47,949 bases of DNA from Lachnospiraceae bacterium (GTDB lineage: Bacteria > Bacillota > Clostridia > Lachnospirales > Lachnospiraceae), in the NCBI GenBank assembly GCA_017470735.1, contig JAFUYB010000096.1:1-47949 (forward strand). The letters run 5' to 3'. The first letter of the stretch is position 1. Each line of letters starts with the position of its first letter. Shown piece after piece: positions 34,406 through 42,259 of this stretch. The notes beneath the pieces were generated by a model. It did no database searches, had not been told where the DNA came from, and saw only the letters and a program-made list of their open reading frames with translations. The position numbers were made by a program, and so were the translations under genes.

Positions 34406-35323
34406 TTATCCTCCCAATCTGCGGCCTGTCTTTCTTTTGCCGTCTTTTTTCTCATAAAAGGACAACAGATCGAACCGAAGACGTTGCAGGCTTTTTTTTA
34501 TGAACGATTCTGTCAGGTCCTCCGGTTTTGCGGAAGTGAACATCATCACCAGCAGTCTCGCGTCTTCGCTCGTCTCGTCCCCGAGGCGGACACGGGAAAG
34601 CAGCATCCGCAAAAGAGCGGTTCTCTCGCGGAGCACGAGCGAGGACGGACAGCCCAGAATCCGGCTGACCTCATATCCGTGCAGCCAAGGCTGACGAAGC
34701 AAAAGCCGCTTGACGTCGTTTTCTTTTTCTTCCCTTTTTCGTTGTCCGCAAAACGTACAATATTTTTCTTCGGCGGGAACAAGACGATCGCAGGAAACGC
34801 AGCTGTGCCATCCCTGCCCCTTCAAGGAACGCCGCCGCGCCAAATCCTGGGCAAGAGCGCGGGACGCCGCCAGACGAAGCGGATCGCTTTCGATTTCCGA
34901 AACAAAAGAAGAAGATTGTTCGTATTCCTCTTTTTCCGGCACTATTTTTTCCGGCGTCAAATCTTCTTTTTCGCGCCGCCGCACATTTTCCTTTTCCCTT
35001 GGCGAGCAAAACCTGATTTCCCTGACAAGCTCTTCGCATACGAAAGCGTTGATTTTATCGATCAGCTCCCGTTCCATGTACCGGAGTTCGTTCGCCCATA
35101 CGGGCGCGTCCGCCGAAAGGAATAGCGTCCGAAAATCCATCCGGACGGGACGGACGTGGCCCGCAATCGAGGCGCCCACAATTTCTTCCCAATGATAAAC
35201 CAAGAGCTGCGTCTGATAAGCTTTCCCTTGTCCAATGGAATTCACAAAGCGGGGCAAGACTTCCGCTATTCTTTCCGTATGCTTTGCGCGCGCGGAGCTG
35301 TCCGCCGCCTTTCCCCATTTCAT
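34406..35323 (-). CDS. dciA: DciA-like (DUF721) protein with added zinc ribbon
   Basis: A 305-residue protein. The N-terminal 90 residues (LVYHWEEIVGASIAGHVRPVRM, LFLSADAPVWANELRYMERELIDKINAF) are the DUF721/DciA fold, a replicative helicase operator. A charged linker follows, then a zinc ribbon with CVSC and CTFC (four cysteines) and a helical tail of about 100 residues. Most DciA proteins lack this ribbon and tail and are half as long. It overlaps recF by 4 bp (ATGA), which is the usual place for DUF721 genes in Firmicutes origins. Confidence 0.85.
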   Translation of the reverse strand: MKWGKAADSSARAKHTERIAEVLPRFVNSIGQGKAYQTQLLVYHWEEIVGASIAGHVRPVRMDFRTLFLSADAPVWANELRYMERELIDKINAFVCEELVREIRFCSPREKENVRRREKEDLTPEKIVPEKEEYEQSSSFVSEIESDPLRLAASRALAQDLARRRSLKGQGWHSCVSCDRLVPAEEKYCTFCGQRKREEKENDVKRLLLRQPWLHGYEVSRILGCPSSLVLRERTALLRMLLSRVRLGDETSEDARLLVMMFTSAKPEDLTESFIKKSLQRLRFDLLSFYEKKDGKRKTGRRLGG

Positions 35324-36435
35324 CTCGCTGTCACCGTCCCATGCGAGACATCAAAAAAATTCCCAAAGGAGCCGGACGGAAAATACGCCTCGTCCGTCGC
35401 CGTAATCAAAGCCTGCAATTTTTCCCCGCGAATGAAGGAAAGAAGTTTTTCCCTCCGGTCCCGGTCCAGCTCGCTCATCACGTCGTCCAAAAGCAGGATT
35501 GGATATTCCCCCGTCTCTTCCCGGAAAAAAGCCAGCTCCGCCAATTTCAGGGAAAGAACGCCGGTGCGCTGTTGCCCTTGGGAGCCATAGGATCGAAGAT
35601 CGGCGCCGTTGACCAGAAGCGCCAGATCGTCCCGATGCGGCCCAAAGCGCGTCACGCCACGCATAATATCCAGCCGTATGGACTCCGCCAGCTTCTCATT
35701 ATACCACGAAAAAAGGTCTTTTGTCATGCTGCCGCTTTCTTCCCCATCCGCCCCATGCAATTCGTAACGGAGAGAAAGATTTTCTTTGCCGCCGGAAATT
35801 TCCCTATGCGTCCTGGAAGCAAATCCGTCCATCTTCTTTACGGCTTCGATTCGTTTCCGGATCAAATTCACCGCCCTTGGGATCATCTGGACGTCCCAAA
35901 GCGGAATCTCGCTCTCGTCGGCCTCGCCGTCCCTGACGCGCTTAAGAAGCGTATTCCGCTGCGACAATAAACGCGTATAAACGGCAAGGTCATAAAAATA
36001 CGAAGGGTCTATCTGGGAAATTTCCATATCGAGAAAACGCCGCCGCCCTGCCGGAGCCCCTTTGACCAAAAGAAGATCCTCTGGGGAAAACAGCACGACA
36101 TTGACAGTCCCCACCAAATCCTTCATGAGAATGGGAGCGCCGTTCCTGAAAATCTTTCGTCGGCTCTCCCGAAAGAAACGGAACTCCAGCTGATTTTCCG
36201 CATCCATCCTAAAAAAATCCAAAGAAAGAAGGGCTTCCCTTTCCTCCCATCGGACGAGCTCAACGTCCGCCGACGTACGGTGGGAACGCCCAAGAGCCGC
36301 GTAATAGACCGCTTCCAGAATATTCGTCTTCCCCTGCGCGTTTTGCCCAAGAAAAACACTGGCGCCGGAAGGCAGCTCAATCTTTTCTTCCCTGTAATTC
36401 CTGAAATTCTTCAGTTCCAGACGCTTGATTTTCAT
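35320..36435 (-). CDS. recF: DNA replication and repair protein RecF
   Basis: This SMC-like ATPase helps load RecA at gaps. The 371-residue protein has KRLELKNFRNY, Walker A LGQNAQGKTNILEA, the signature LSLKLAELAFF with GSQGQQRTGVLSLK before it, and Walker B PILLLDDVMSELD. The length is normal. Start and stop overlap its neighbours yaaA and dciA by 4 bp each (ATGA), so the three genes are translationally coupled. Confidence 0.96.
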   Translation of the reverse strand: MKIKRLELKNFRNYREEKIELPSGASVFLGQNAQGKTNILEAVYYAALGRSHRTSADVELVRWEEREALLSLDFFRMDAENQLEFRFFRESRRKIFRNGAPILMKDLVGTVNVVLFSPEDLLLVKGAPAGRRRFLDMEISQIDPSYFYDLAVYTRLLSQRNTLLKRVRDGEADESEIPLWDVQMIPRAVNLIRKRIEAVKKMDGFASRTHREISGGKENLSLRYELHGADGEESGSMTKDLFSWYNEKLAESIRLDIMRGVTRFGPHRDDLALLVNGADLRSYGSQGQQRTGVLSLKLAELAFFREETGEYPILLLDDVMSELDRDRREKLLSFIRGEKLQALITATDEAYFPSGSFGNFFDVSHGTVTAR

Positions 36436-36653
36436 CGCGTAACCTGATATTCAAAATCTCCGTCATCCGTTTTGAGTTTCACAATATCGCCGGAAAAAAG
36501 TTTTTTTCTCCGTGCTGTTTCCTTGACTCCATTTACGATAATGCACCCTTCCAAAAGCAGCGGCTTCACGGCGCCGCCTGTCTCCACCGCGCCCGCCAGC
36601 TTCAAAAACTGGTCCAGCTGTATTTGCTCCGTATGAATTGAAACCTTTTCCAT
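36432..36653 (-). CDS. yaaA: S4-domain RNA-binding protein YaaA
   Basis: A 73-residue S4-like protein: QLDQFLKLAGAVETGGAVKPLL and EGCIIVNGVKETARRKKLFSGDIV are the typical RNA-binding motif. In Firmicutes this gene lies between dnaN and recF, and Bacillus YaaA has been linked to ribosome assembly. It overlaps the recF start by 4 bp and follows dnaN by 21 bp. Confidence 0.9.
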   Translation of the reverse strand: MEKVSIHTEQIQLDQFLKLAGAVETGGAVKPLLLEGCIIVNGVKETARRKKLFSGDIVKLKTDDGDFEYQVTR

Positions 36654-36674
36654 GCAATTTTCTCCGGCCAGCGC

Positions 36675-37790
36675 TCAGTTCTTCGTCCGGACAGGCGTAA
36701 TGACATACAGGAAATCTTCGTTGTCCGGCTCCCGGATAAGGGCCGGTTTCAGGGAATCGTTCAACTCCAGTATAAAGGATTCGCTGTTGAGAATTTTCAG
36801 GACGTCGATCAGGTATGAAGCATTGAACGCAATGCCGATGTCGTCCCCCTCAATTTCGGCCCGCATCGTTTCCTCCGCTTTGCCGACCACCGGATTGTCG
36901 GAATAGATATGAACCTCTCCCATATTGAACATCAGCTTGATGGTATTGTATGCCGAAGAACGGGCGATCAAGCCCACGCGGGAAACCGCCGAAAGAAAAG
37001 CGGAGGTCGAAAGCGTGATGCGTTTCGAAAATTCCGGAGGGACAGCGCGACGGTATTCCGGATAGTTGCCCTCAATCAGCCTCGTCGTCATATAGATGCG
37101 CTCCATATTGAAGCTCATTTCACTGTGGGTGCATGTGATTTCCACATTCTCCGGAATCTCGCTGGAAAGGATATGCTGTATTTCCTCCAGTATTCGTTTT
37201 GGAATCACATACTGGCAAATCCCTTCGAGCTCATTTTCTATCTTTCCCTCGTCGAAAGACAGGCGATGGGAGTTCGTCGCCACCATGCGAACTTTTTGGC
37301 CTTCTACTTCCAGCAGCGCTCCCATGAACAGAGGTTTCGACTCCTCCGTGGCGCAGGAAAAAATCGTTCGGCGGATCAATTCCTTCAATACGACGCTGCT
37401 GACCGTGAAACTCTTTCCTTCTTTCATCTGGTGGATTTTTGGGAAATCAACAGCTTTCATGCTCAAAAGCGTGAATGTGGATTTTCCTGAGCAAATCTTG
37501 ACGATTTCCGTAGAACGGTCGTATTCGATTACGACTTCCTCGTCGGGAAGCGTTCTGACAACATCATAGAAATATTTGCCGGATACCACGATTTCCCCGG
37601 GATGTTCTACTTCCGCCTTCAAGTGAAGAATGACGCCAATCTCGTAATCTGTGGCCTGGACTTCCAAGATATCCTGATCCGCGTGAAGGTATATTCCCGA
37701 CAATATCGGGGTTTGCGGCTTGCTGGCAATGGAACGCCCCGCAATCTGCAAGACTTGTACAAGTTCCGATTTCAGGCAGGAAAATTTCAA
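36675..37790 (-). CDS. dnaN: DNA polymerase III beta sliding clamp
   Basis: This ring-shaped clamp tethers the replicase to DNA. The 371-residue product has the three-domain clamp pattern: FSCLKSELVQVLQIAGRSIASKP at the N-terminus, YPEYRRAVPP and the C-terminal SFILELNDSLKPALIREPDN... YVITPVRTKN. Start is TTG 37790 behind AAGGGGTGG; the ATG further upstream lies inside the unwinding region and would add 22 hydrophobic residues that clamps do not have. The ribosome site itself overlaps a DnaA-box-like TTATCCACC. Confidence 0.96.
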   Translation of the reverse strand: MKFSCLKSELVQVLQIAGRSIASKPQTPILSGIYLHADQDILEVQATDYEIGVILHLKAEVEHPGEIVVSGKYFYDVVRTLPDEEVVIEYDRSTEIVKICSGKSTFTLLSMKAVDFPKIHQMKEGKSFTVSSVVLKELIRRTIFSCATEESKPLFMGALLEVEGQKVRMVATNSHRLSFDEGKIENELEGICQYVIPKRILEEIQHILSSEIPENVEITCTHSEMSFNMERIYMTTRLIEGNYPEYRRAVPPEFSKRITLSTSAFLSAVSRVGLIARSSAYNTIKLMFNMGEVHIYSDNPVVGKAEETMRAEIEGDDIGIAFNASYLIDVLKILNSESFILELNDSLKPALIREPDNEDFLYVITPVRTKN

Positions 37791-37792
37791 GA

Positions 37793-38019
37793 TTATCCAC
37801 CCCTTGTTTATTGTGATAATGATATATAAATATGTAGCAGTAATAGTAATAGGCAATGTGGAAATGTGGATACGTTCGGCAAACGTTGGTGTTGCCTGTC
37901 TTTTTTCGTGTTCATAAAATTGTTGAAAAAGAGGTCATGATATCCACATAATCACAGGACGCAGGAAAAAGCAGAATTACGCACATCCTGCATACAAATA
38001 TTTCAACTGCTTTTCCACA
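37793..38019. other. oriC: Origin of replication, unwinding half: DnaA boxes, DnaA-trio and AT-rich stretch between dnaA and dnaN
   Basis: Read on the minus strand, DnaA-box-like TTTTCCACA (38011-38019), the complement of ATATCCACA at 37941-37949 (on the other strand), GTATCCACA (37865-37873) and ATTTCCACA (37857-37865) are followed after four bases by the triplets CTA-TTA-CTA-TTA-CTG-CTA (37852 down to 37835) and then an AT-rich stretch (37803-37834). This is the DnaA box/DnaA-trio/unwinding element order described for Bacillus subtilis, in the same dnaA-dnaN gap. All boxes here differ from TTATCCACA by one or two bases. Confidence 0.82.
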
Positions 38020-38029
38020 AGAAGAAAAA

Positions 38030-39478
38030 CTACATCTTTTGGATTCGTTCGATCAATTCATTGATCGTGTTGTCAAAATTAGGGCTTTCGTGGCGCTGTT
38101 TATTGATTTTGTTGTGCGCGTGCAGGACCGTCGTATGATCCCGGCCTCCGAAGCACTCCCCTATTTGCGGCAGCGAAGCGTTTGTCAGCTCGCGGCAGAG
38201 ATACATGGCCACTTGACGTGCCTGTGCCAAAGACTGCGTGCGTTTCTTGGAAAGAAGGTCGCTGGTCGTGATCTTGAAATAGGAAGCTGTGATATCCTGT
38301 ATCAGTTCCGGCGTAATCATCTTCTTCTGGTCTGTGGGATAGACGTCTTCCATCGCTTTGCTGGCGAGTTCCACAGTCACATTCTGATGGTTGAAGGAAG
38401 CCTGCGCGATGACGCGGGTCAGTGCGCCTTCCAGCTCCCGGATATTGCTGTTGACACGGTTCGCGATGAAATAGAAGACGTCGTTCGGGATATCCAGGTT
38501 TTCCATCATGGCCTTTTGCTGCAAAATAGCCATGCGCGTTTCCAGGTCAGGAGGCTTGATATCCGTGGTCATGCCCCATTCAAAACGGGAACGGAGCCTG
38601 TCCTCGATGATCTTGATTTCCCTCGGGTGACGGTCGGCGGACAGGATGATGGTCTTGTCCGCGTCATAGAGAGCGTTGAAGGTGTGGAAAAATTCTTCCT
38701 GCGTACGTTCCTTTGTATAAAGGAATTGGACGTCGTCCACCAAGAGCACGTCGATGCTGCGGTATTTCCGCTGAAATTCTTCCGGCTTGCCTTCCCGGAT
38801 GGAAGCGATGAAGTCGTTCAGGAACTTTTCGCTGGAAATATAGAGGACGCGCATATTTGGATTCTTTTCCAATATATAGTTCCCGATGGCGTGTATCAGG
38901 TGCGTTTTTCCGAGTCCAACGCCGCTGTACAGGAAAAGGGGGTTGTAACGTTCCAGCTGCGGAGATCTTGACACGGTCAGTTCCGCTATGGCGAGCGCGG
39001 AAGCGTGCGCCATTTGGTTTGAATTTCCCCGGACGAAATTCTCGAAGGTGTATTTCTCCTTAAGAGAGGAGTGATCGCCGGGCATCACGGGAGCAAAATG
39101 GGAATCCGAAAAAGGAGCGGATTCGCCGGAAAGAGGTTTATCGGCGACAAAAAGGGAAGTCTGGGGAGTCTTGATTTCATAGGATATATCGTTATTCTCT
39201 TTTTGCGACGTCTCTTCTTTCGGCGTCGTCACGATATTGATTTCAACGTCCTTTCCGGTAATTGAGAGCAGGGCGTCCTTGATAAAGGGAATATAATGGT
39301 CTCTTATATAATGCAAGGAAAAATCGTTGGGAACGCCAAGGGAAAAAGAAGTCTCGCCCATAAAAAGCGGAATGATGGGAACCAGCCATCTTTGGCATTC
39401 GCTTTCTGTAATCTTGTCCGTGTTCCTTAAGTTTTCCAGTACCTTTTCCCAGATGGCTTGCAGTTTTTGTTGTTCCAT
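38030..39478 (-). CDS. dnaA: Chromosomal replication initiator DnaA
   Basis: A 482-residue initiator. Domain I is at the N-terminus (WEKVLENL... FSLGVPNDF), followed by a linker and AAA+ domain III with Walker A YSGVGLGKTHLIHAIGN, Walker B VLLVDDVQFL and an arginine-bearing LRSRFEWG. Domain IV has the DnaA-box signature GGRDHTTVLHAHNKI. It is larger than many DnaA proteins because of a domain II linker. Its promoter at 39583-39611 is followed by three DnaA boxes before the start codon, an arrangement that fits autorepression. Confidence 0.97.
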   Translation of the reverse strand: MEQQKLQAIWEKVLENLRNTDKITESECQRWLVPIIPLFMGETSFSLGVPNDFSLHYIRDHYIPFIKDALLSITGKDVEINIVTTPKEETSQKENNDISYEIKTPQTSLFVADKPLSGESAPFSDSHFAPVMPGDHSSLKEKYTFENFVRGNSNQMAHASALAIAELTVSRSPQLERYNPLFLYSGVGLGKTHLIHAIGNYILEKNPNMRVLYISSEKFLNDFIASIREGKPEEFQRKYRSIDVLLVDDVQFLYTKERTQEEFFHTFNALYDADKTIILSADRHPREIKIIEDRLRSRFEWGMTTDIKPPDLETRMAILQQKAMMENLDIPNDVFYFIANRVNSNIRELEGALTRVIAQASFNHQNVTVELASKAMEDVYPTDQKKMITPELIQDITASYFKITTSDLLSKKRTQSLAQARQVAMYLCRELTNASLPQIGECFGGRDHTTVLHAHNKINKQRHESPNFDNTINELIERIQKM

Positions 39479-39518
39479 GAAGCTTTACACCTGCCAAAAA
39501 ATAGGTCAAAAAAATCCG

Positions 39519-39550
39519 TTATCCACATCGTTATCAACAAATGTGGATAA
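39519..39550. other. oriC: DnaA-box cluster upstream of dnaA
   Basis: TTATCCACA (39519-39527, perfect), TTATCAACA (39531-39539, one mismatch) and TGTGGATAA (39542-39550, perfect, opposite strand) lie between the dnaA promoter and its start. With the 37.8-38.0 kb cluster this makes a bipartite origin around dnaA. Confidence 0.88.
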
Positions 39551-39582
39551 CTTTTAAGGGAACCAAAAGATTTACTGACGAT

Positions 39583-39611
39583 ATTTTATCAGACGGAAAA
39601 GAAGGAATCAA
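39583..39611 (-). promoter_or_regulatory. dnaA promoter
   Basis: On the minus strand TTGATT (39606-39611), a 17-bp spacer and TAAAAT (39583-39588). Confidence 0.75.
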
Positions 39612-39644
39612 TAATTTTCGGAGGAAAATTAAATGATCGACGTG

Positions 39645-39673
39645 TTGACACCGCACGGCCTGTAGTCTATAAT
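39645..39673 (+). promoter_or_regulatory. rpmH-rnpA promoter, full consensus
   Basis: TTGACA (39645-39650), 17 bp, TATAAT (39668-39673): both hexamers match the sigma-70 consensus exactly, as expected for a ribosomal protein gene. Confidence 0.92.
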
Positions 39674-39752
39674 CAATAAAGCAATTTTTCAGCTCCCCGC
39701 TTGATAACGGCGGGAAATCGGAAGACTGAAAAAAGAGAGAGGAGGAGAAGAT

Positions 39753-39887
39753 TTGAAGCGCACATATCAGCCGAACAAGCACTATCGCAAGGTGACGCAC
39801 GGTTTTCGTGCTCGCATGAAGACGAAGGGCGGTCGTCTCGTTTTGAAGAAGCGTCGTCAGAAAGGCAGAAAGAAGCTTTCCGCATAA
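39753..39887 (+). CDS. rpmH: 50S ribosomal protein L34
   Basis: A 44-residue very basic protein: [20 protein letters not shown] then [20 protein letters not shown], the L34 pattern. It begins with TTG at 39753, seven bases after GGAGGAG, which is why it is easily missed. It is placed as usual between dnaA and rnpA and expressed from the consensus promoter at 39645-39673. Confidence 0.96.
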   Translation: MKRTYQPNKHYRKVTHGFRARMKTKGGRLVLKKRRQKGRKKLSA

Positions 39888-39922
39888 CGGATGATTTCCT
39901 TTATATCGAGGCTCTGTGATTT

Positions 39923-40279
39923 ATGCTGAAACTGCCGAAGCGCAGTATCCTGCGCAATCAACGAATGTTTCAGGAGGTTTACCTTCATGGGCGTTCGTGG
40001 GCGAACCGTTATTTGGTGCTCTATGTCTTTCCGGTAATCGGACCGGAAAGGAAAGCGGGCTTTGCCGCCGGAAAAAGACTGGGAAACGCCGTGACGCGCA
40101 ATCGGCTCAAAAGGTTGATGCGTGAAAGCTATCGGAAGAATCAGGATTGTCTTTCGGAAGGATTTTGTTACCTTCTCGTCGCGAGAAAACCCGCGGTCGG
40201 CGTCAAGGAACCGAAAATGGAACGGGCCTTCCTGGAATTGGCCGGGCGGGCGTCAGTTCTGCGGCAGGGGAAAGTTTGA
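39923..40279 (+). CDS. rnpA: Ribonuclease P protein component
   Basis: This 118-residue protein subunit of RNase P supports 5' maturation of tRNAs. The signature [18 protein letters not shown] is present, along with an N-terminal [17 protein letters not shown]. It follows rpmH by 35 bp and nearly touches yidD; the length is normal. Confidence 0.95.
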   Translation: MLKLPKRSILRNQRMFQEVYLHGRSWANRYLVLYVFPVIGPERKAGFAAGKRLGNAVTRNRLKRLMRESYRKNQDCLSEGFCYLLVARKPAVGVKEPKMERAFLELAGRASVLRQGKV

Positions 40280-40280
40280 G

Positions 40281-40493
40281 ATGGCAAAAGATTTTTTTCT
40301 TTTTTTGATTCGGTTTTACCGTAATTTCATTTCTCCTATGAAACTTCCCTGTTGCCGTTATATCCCGACTTGTTCGGAATACGCAGCGATGGCAATCGAA
40401 AAATACGGGGCCGCGAAAGGCGGATGGTTGGCCGCGAAGCGGATTCTGCGCTGTCATCCCTTCGGAAGCAGCGGATATGACCCCGTGCCGTAG
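40281..40493 (+). CDS. yidD: Membrane protein insertion efficiency factor YidD
   Basis: A 70-residue peripheral inner-membrane protein with [26 protein letters not shown] and [17 protein letters not shown], the YidD cysteine motifs. The ATG at 40281 lies one base after the rnpA stop, so it is coupled to rnpA. It acts with YidC, encoded downstream after a hairpin. Confidence 0.94.
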   Translation: MAKDFFLFLIRFYRNFISPMKLPCCRYIPTCSEYAAMAIEKYGAAKGGWLAAKRILRCHPFGSSGYDPVP

Positions 40494-40511
40494 AGAAGCC
40501 GATGAGAAAAT

Positions 40512-40534
40512 GCCCGGAGCAGCCGGGCTTTTTT
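40512..40534 (+). terminator. Hairpin with T-run between yidD and yidC
   Basis: GCCCGG (40512-40517) pairs with CCGGGC (40523-40528), followed by six T. The stem is short but GC-rich. It would end or attenuate the rpmH-rnpA-yidD message before yidC. Confidence 0.7.
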
Positions 40535-40576
40535 CAAAGGAAGAGGATTTTTTTCAGAATTGTAGGATGTGATACA

Positions 40577-41287
40577 TTGGATTTTTTTGGTTCTCTGCTT
40601 GACCCAATCGTTCATTTGTTCCAAACGGGAATCAACGTTATCTATCAGTTTCTTTCCAATGCGGGGTTTCCAAACTATGGAGCCGCCATCATTTTGCTTA
40701 CAATCATTATAAAGATGGCGCTTTATCCTTTGACCGTAAAACAGATCAAGTCAATGAAAGGGCTTCAGGAGCTTCAACCAAAAATGAAGAAGCTCCAGGA
40801 CGAATACAAGAAAAATCCTCAGCTTTTGCAGCAGGAGATGGCAAAGCTTTATGAAAGCGCCGGCGTCAATCCTTTGGCCGGGTGTTTGCCGCTCCTTGTG
40901 CAGATGCCTATTTTGATGGCGATTTATTATGCCCTTCGTGATATGACCTATGCGGGCGATCCGTCGTTCTTTTGGATTCCTTCCCTTTCGGAAGCGGATC
41001 CTCTCCACATTCTTCCCATTGTCTCGGCGCTCACCACCTATGTCGTTTCCATACAGACGACGCCGGCGGAGGGCGGCGGACAAGCGAAGATGATGGCGTA
41101 CATGATGCCGCTGTTTATCGGATGGATCAGTTGGAATTTCGCGGCTGGACTTGTTTTGTATTGGATCACGATGAATTTTGTGCAGGGGTTGCAGCAGTGG
41201 TGGATGTTCCGCGATGAAAAAAAGACGGAAAAAACGACGAAGGCGGAACAAAAAGAAGCCAAGAAGAGCAAGAAGAAAGGAAAATAA
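40577..41287 (+). CDS. yidC: Membrane protein insertase YidC (short, Gram-positive type)
   Basis: This protein inserts and folds inner-membrane proteins. The 236-residue protein lacks the large periplasmic domain of Gram-negative YidC: a short N-terminus (DFFGSLLDPIVHLFQ), then the conserved core with the hydrophilic-groove region TIIIKMALYPLTVKQIKSM, PKMKKLQDEYK, PLLVQMPILMAIYYALRDM and further membrane helices, ending in a Lys-rich tail that can touch ribosomes. No lipobox cysteine is seen. Start TTG 40577 behind AGGA gives the usual length; upstream in-frame codons fall in the terminator hairpin. Confidence 0.92.
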   Translation: MDFFGSLLDPIVHLFQTGINVIYQFLSNAGFPNYGAAIILLTIIIKMALYPLTVKQIKSMKGLQELQPKMKKLQDEYKKNPQLLQQEMAKLYESAGVNPLAGCLPLLVQMPILMAIYYALRDMTYAGDPSFFWIPSLSEADPLHILPIVSALTTYVVSIQTTPAEGGGQAKMMAYMMPLFIGWISWNFAAGLVLYWITMNFVQGLQQWWMFRDEKKTEKTTKAEQKEAKKSKKKGK

Positions 41288-41288
41288 T

Positions 41289-42182
41289 ATGGCGAAAAGT
41301 GTTGAAAAATCGGCAAAAACTGTCGAAGAGGCAAAGCAGGCTGCTTTGGCGGAACTTGGCATTCGCGAGGAAGAAGCTGAAATTGAGGTTCTGGTGGAAG
41401 CGTCCAAAGGATTTTTTGGATTGATTGGAGGTCATGACGCAAAGGTACGCGTAACGGCAAAGGAAAGCCCTGCCGAACAAAAAAAAGCGGAAAATGACGA
41501 AATGCCTATGCCTGAAGTGATAGAGACTTCCCGGCAGGTTGGCGATCTGGCTAAAAAGAAAGCGCAGGAGGAACGCTCGGAGCGTCCTCGTTTCCGTGAG
41601 ATGATATCCGAGGAAGAAGCGTCCGTTCCGCTGGAAAAAGCGGAAGCGTTTTTGCAGCAAATTTTCGCATCGATGCATCTCACGGTCAATATTGAACGGG
41701 AGAAAAGCGACGAAGCTTTTGTTCTGAATATGTCCGGGGACGATCTCGGCATCCTGATCGGGAAACATGGGCAGACTTTGGATTCCTTGCAATATTTGAC
41801 AAATTTGGCTGCCAATCACGAAATGGCCGAGAAACGAGTCCGCATTGTGCTGGACGTTGAGCATTACAGGAATCGCCGTGAGGAAACGCTTCGCCGTTTG
41901 GCGTCCCGGCTTGCGGACAAAGCGCTGCGCACGCGCCAGCGGATTATGTTGGAGCCCATGAACCGCCACGAGAGGAAAATCATTCACATGGCGCTTCAGG
42001 AAAACCGTCGGGTTTCCACTTACAGCGCCGGCGACGAACCTTACCGCAAAGTCGTCATCGAGCCGGTCCGGGGGCGCGGCGGCTATCGCGACCGTCGATC
42101 GGCAGGGACAGACCGTAGGCCTAATTATGCCCAATACGTTGAGGGCGACGGTTTGGGCGACCGCCAATCGGCGGAGGAATGA
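41289..42182 (+). CDS. jag: RNA-binding protein Jag/KhpB
   Basis: A 297-residue cytosolic protein with an N-terminal Jag domain (KTVEEAKQAALAELGI, VEASKGFFGLIGGHDAKVRV), an acidic linker, a KH domain (GDDLGILIGKHGQTLDSLQYL) and an R3H domain (RLADKALRTRQ... EPMNRHERKIIHMAL). KhpB partners with KhpA in RNA binding and cell elongation in streptococci. It starts one base after the yidC stop, with AAAGGA upstream. Confidence 0.94.
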   Translation: MAKSVEKSAKTVEEAKQAALAELGIREEEAEIEVLVEASKGFFGLIGGHDAKVRVTAKESPAEQKKAENDEMPMPEVIETSRQVGDLAKKKAQEERSERPRFREMISEEEASVPLEKAEAFLQQIFASMHLTVNIEREKSDEAFVLNMSGDDLGILIGKHGQTLDSLQYLTNLAANHEMAEKRVRIVLDVEHYRNRREETLRRLASRLADKALRTRQRIMLEPMNRHERKIIHMALQENRRVSTYSAGDEPYRKVVIEPVRGRGGYRDRRSAGTDRRPNYAQYVEGDGLGDRQSAEE

Positions 42183-42203
42183 CCGGACAAGGGCTGAAAT
42201 GAA

Positions 42204-42235
42204 GCCGTCGCATGAAAATTGCGGCGGCTTTTTCC
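42204..42235 (+). terminator. Terminator between jag and mnmE
   Basis: AGCCGTCGC (42204-42212) pairs with GCGGCGGCT (42222-42230), with one G-T pair, then a T-run. It also shows why the ATG at 42212 inside the stem is not the mnmE start. Confidence 0.8.
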
Positions 42236-42259
42236 AATACTATAAGGGAGCTGTTTTTT

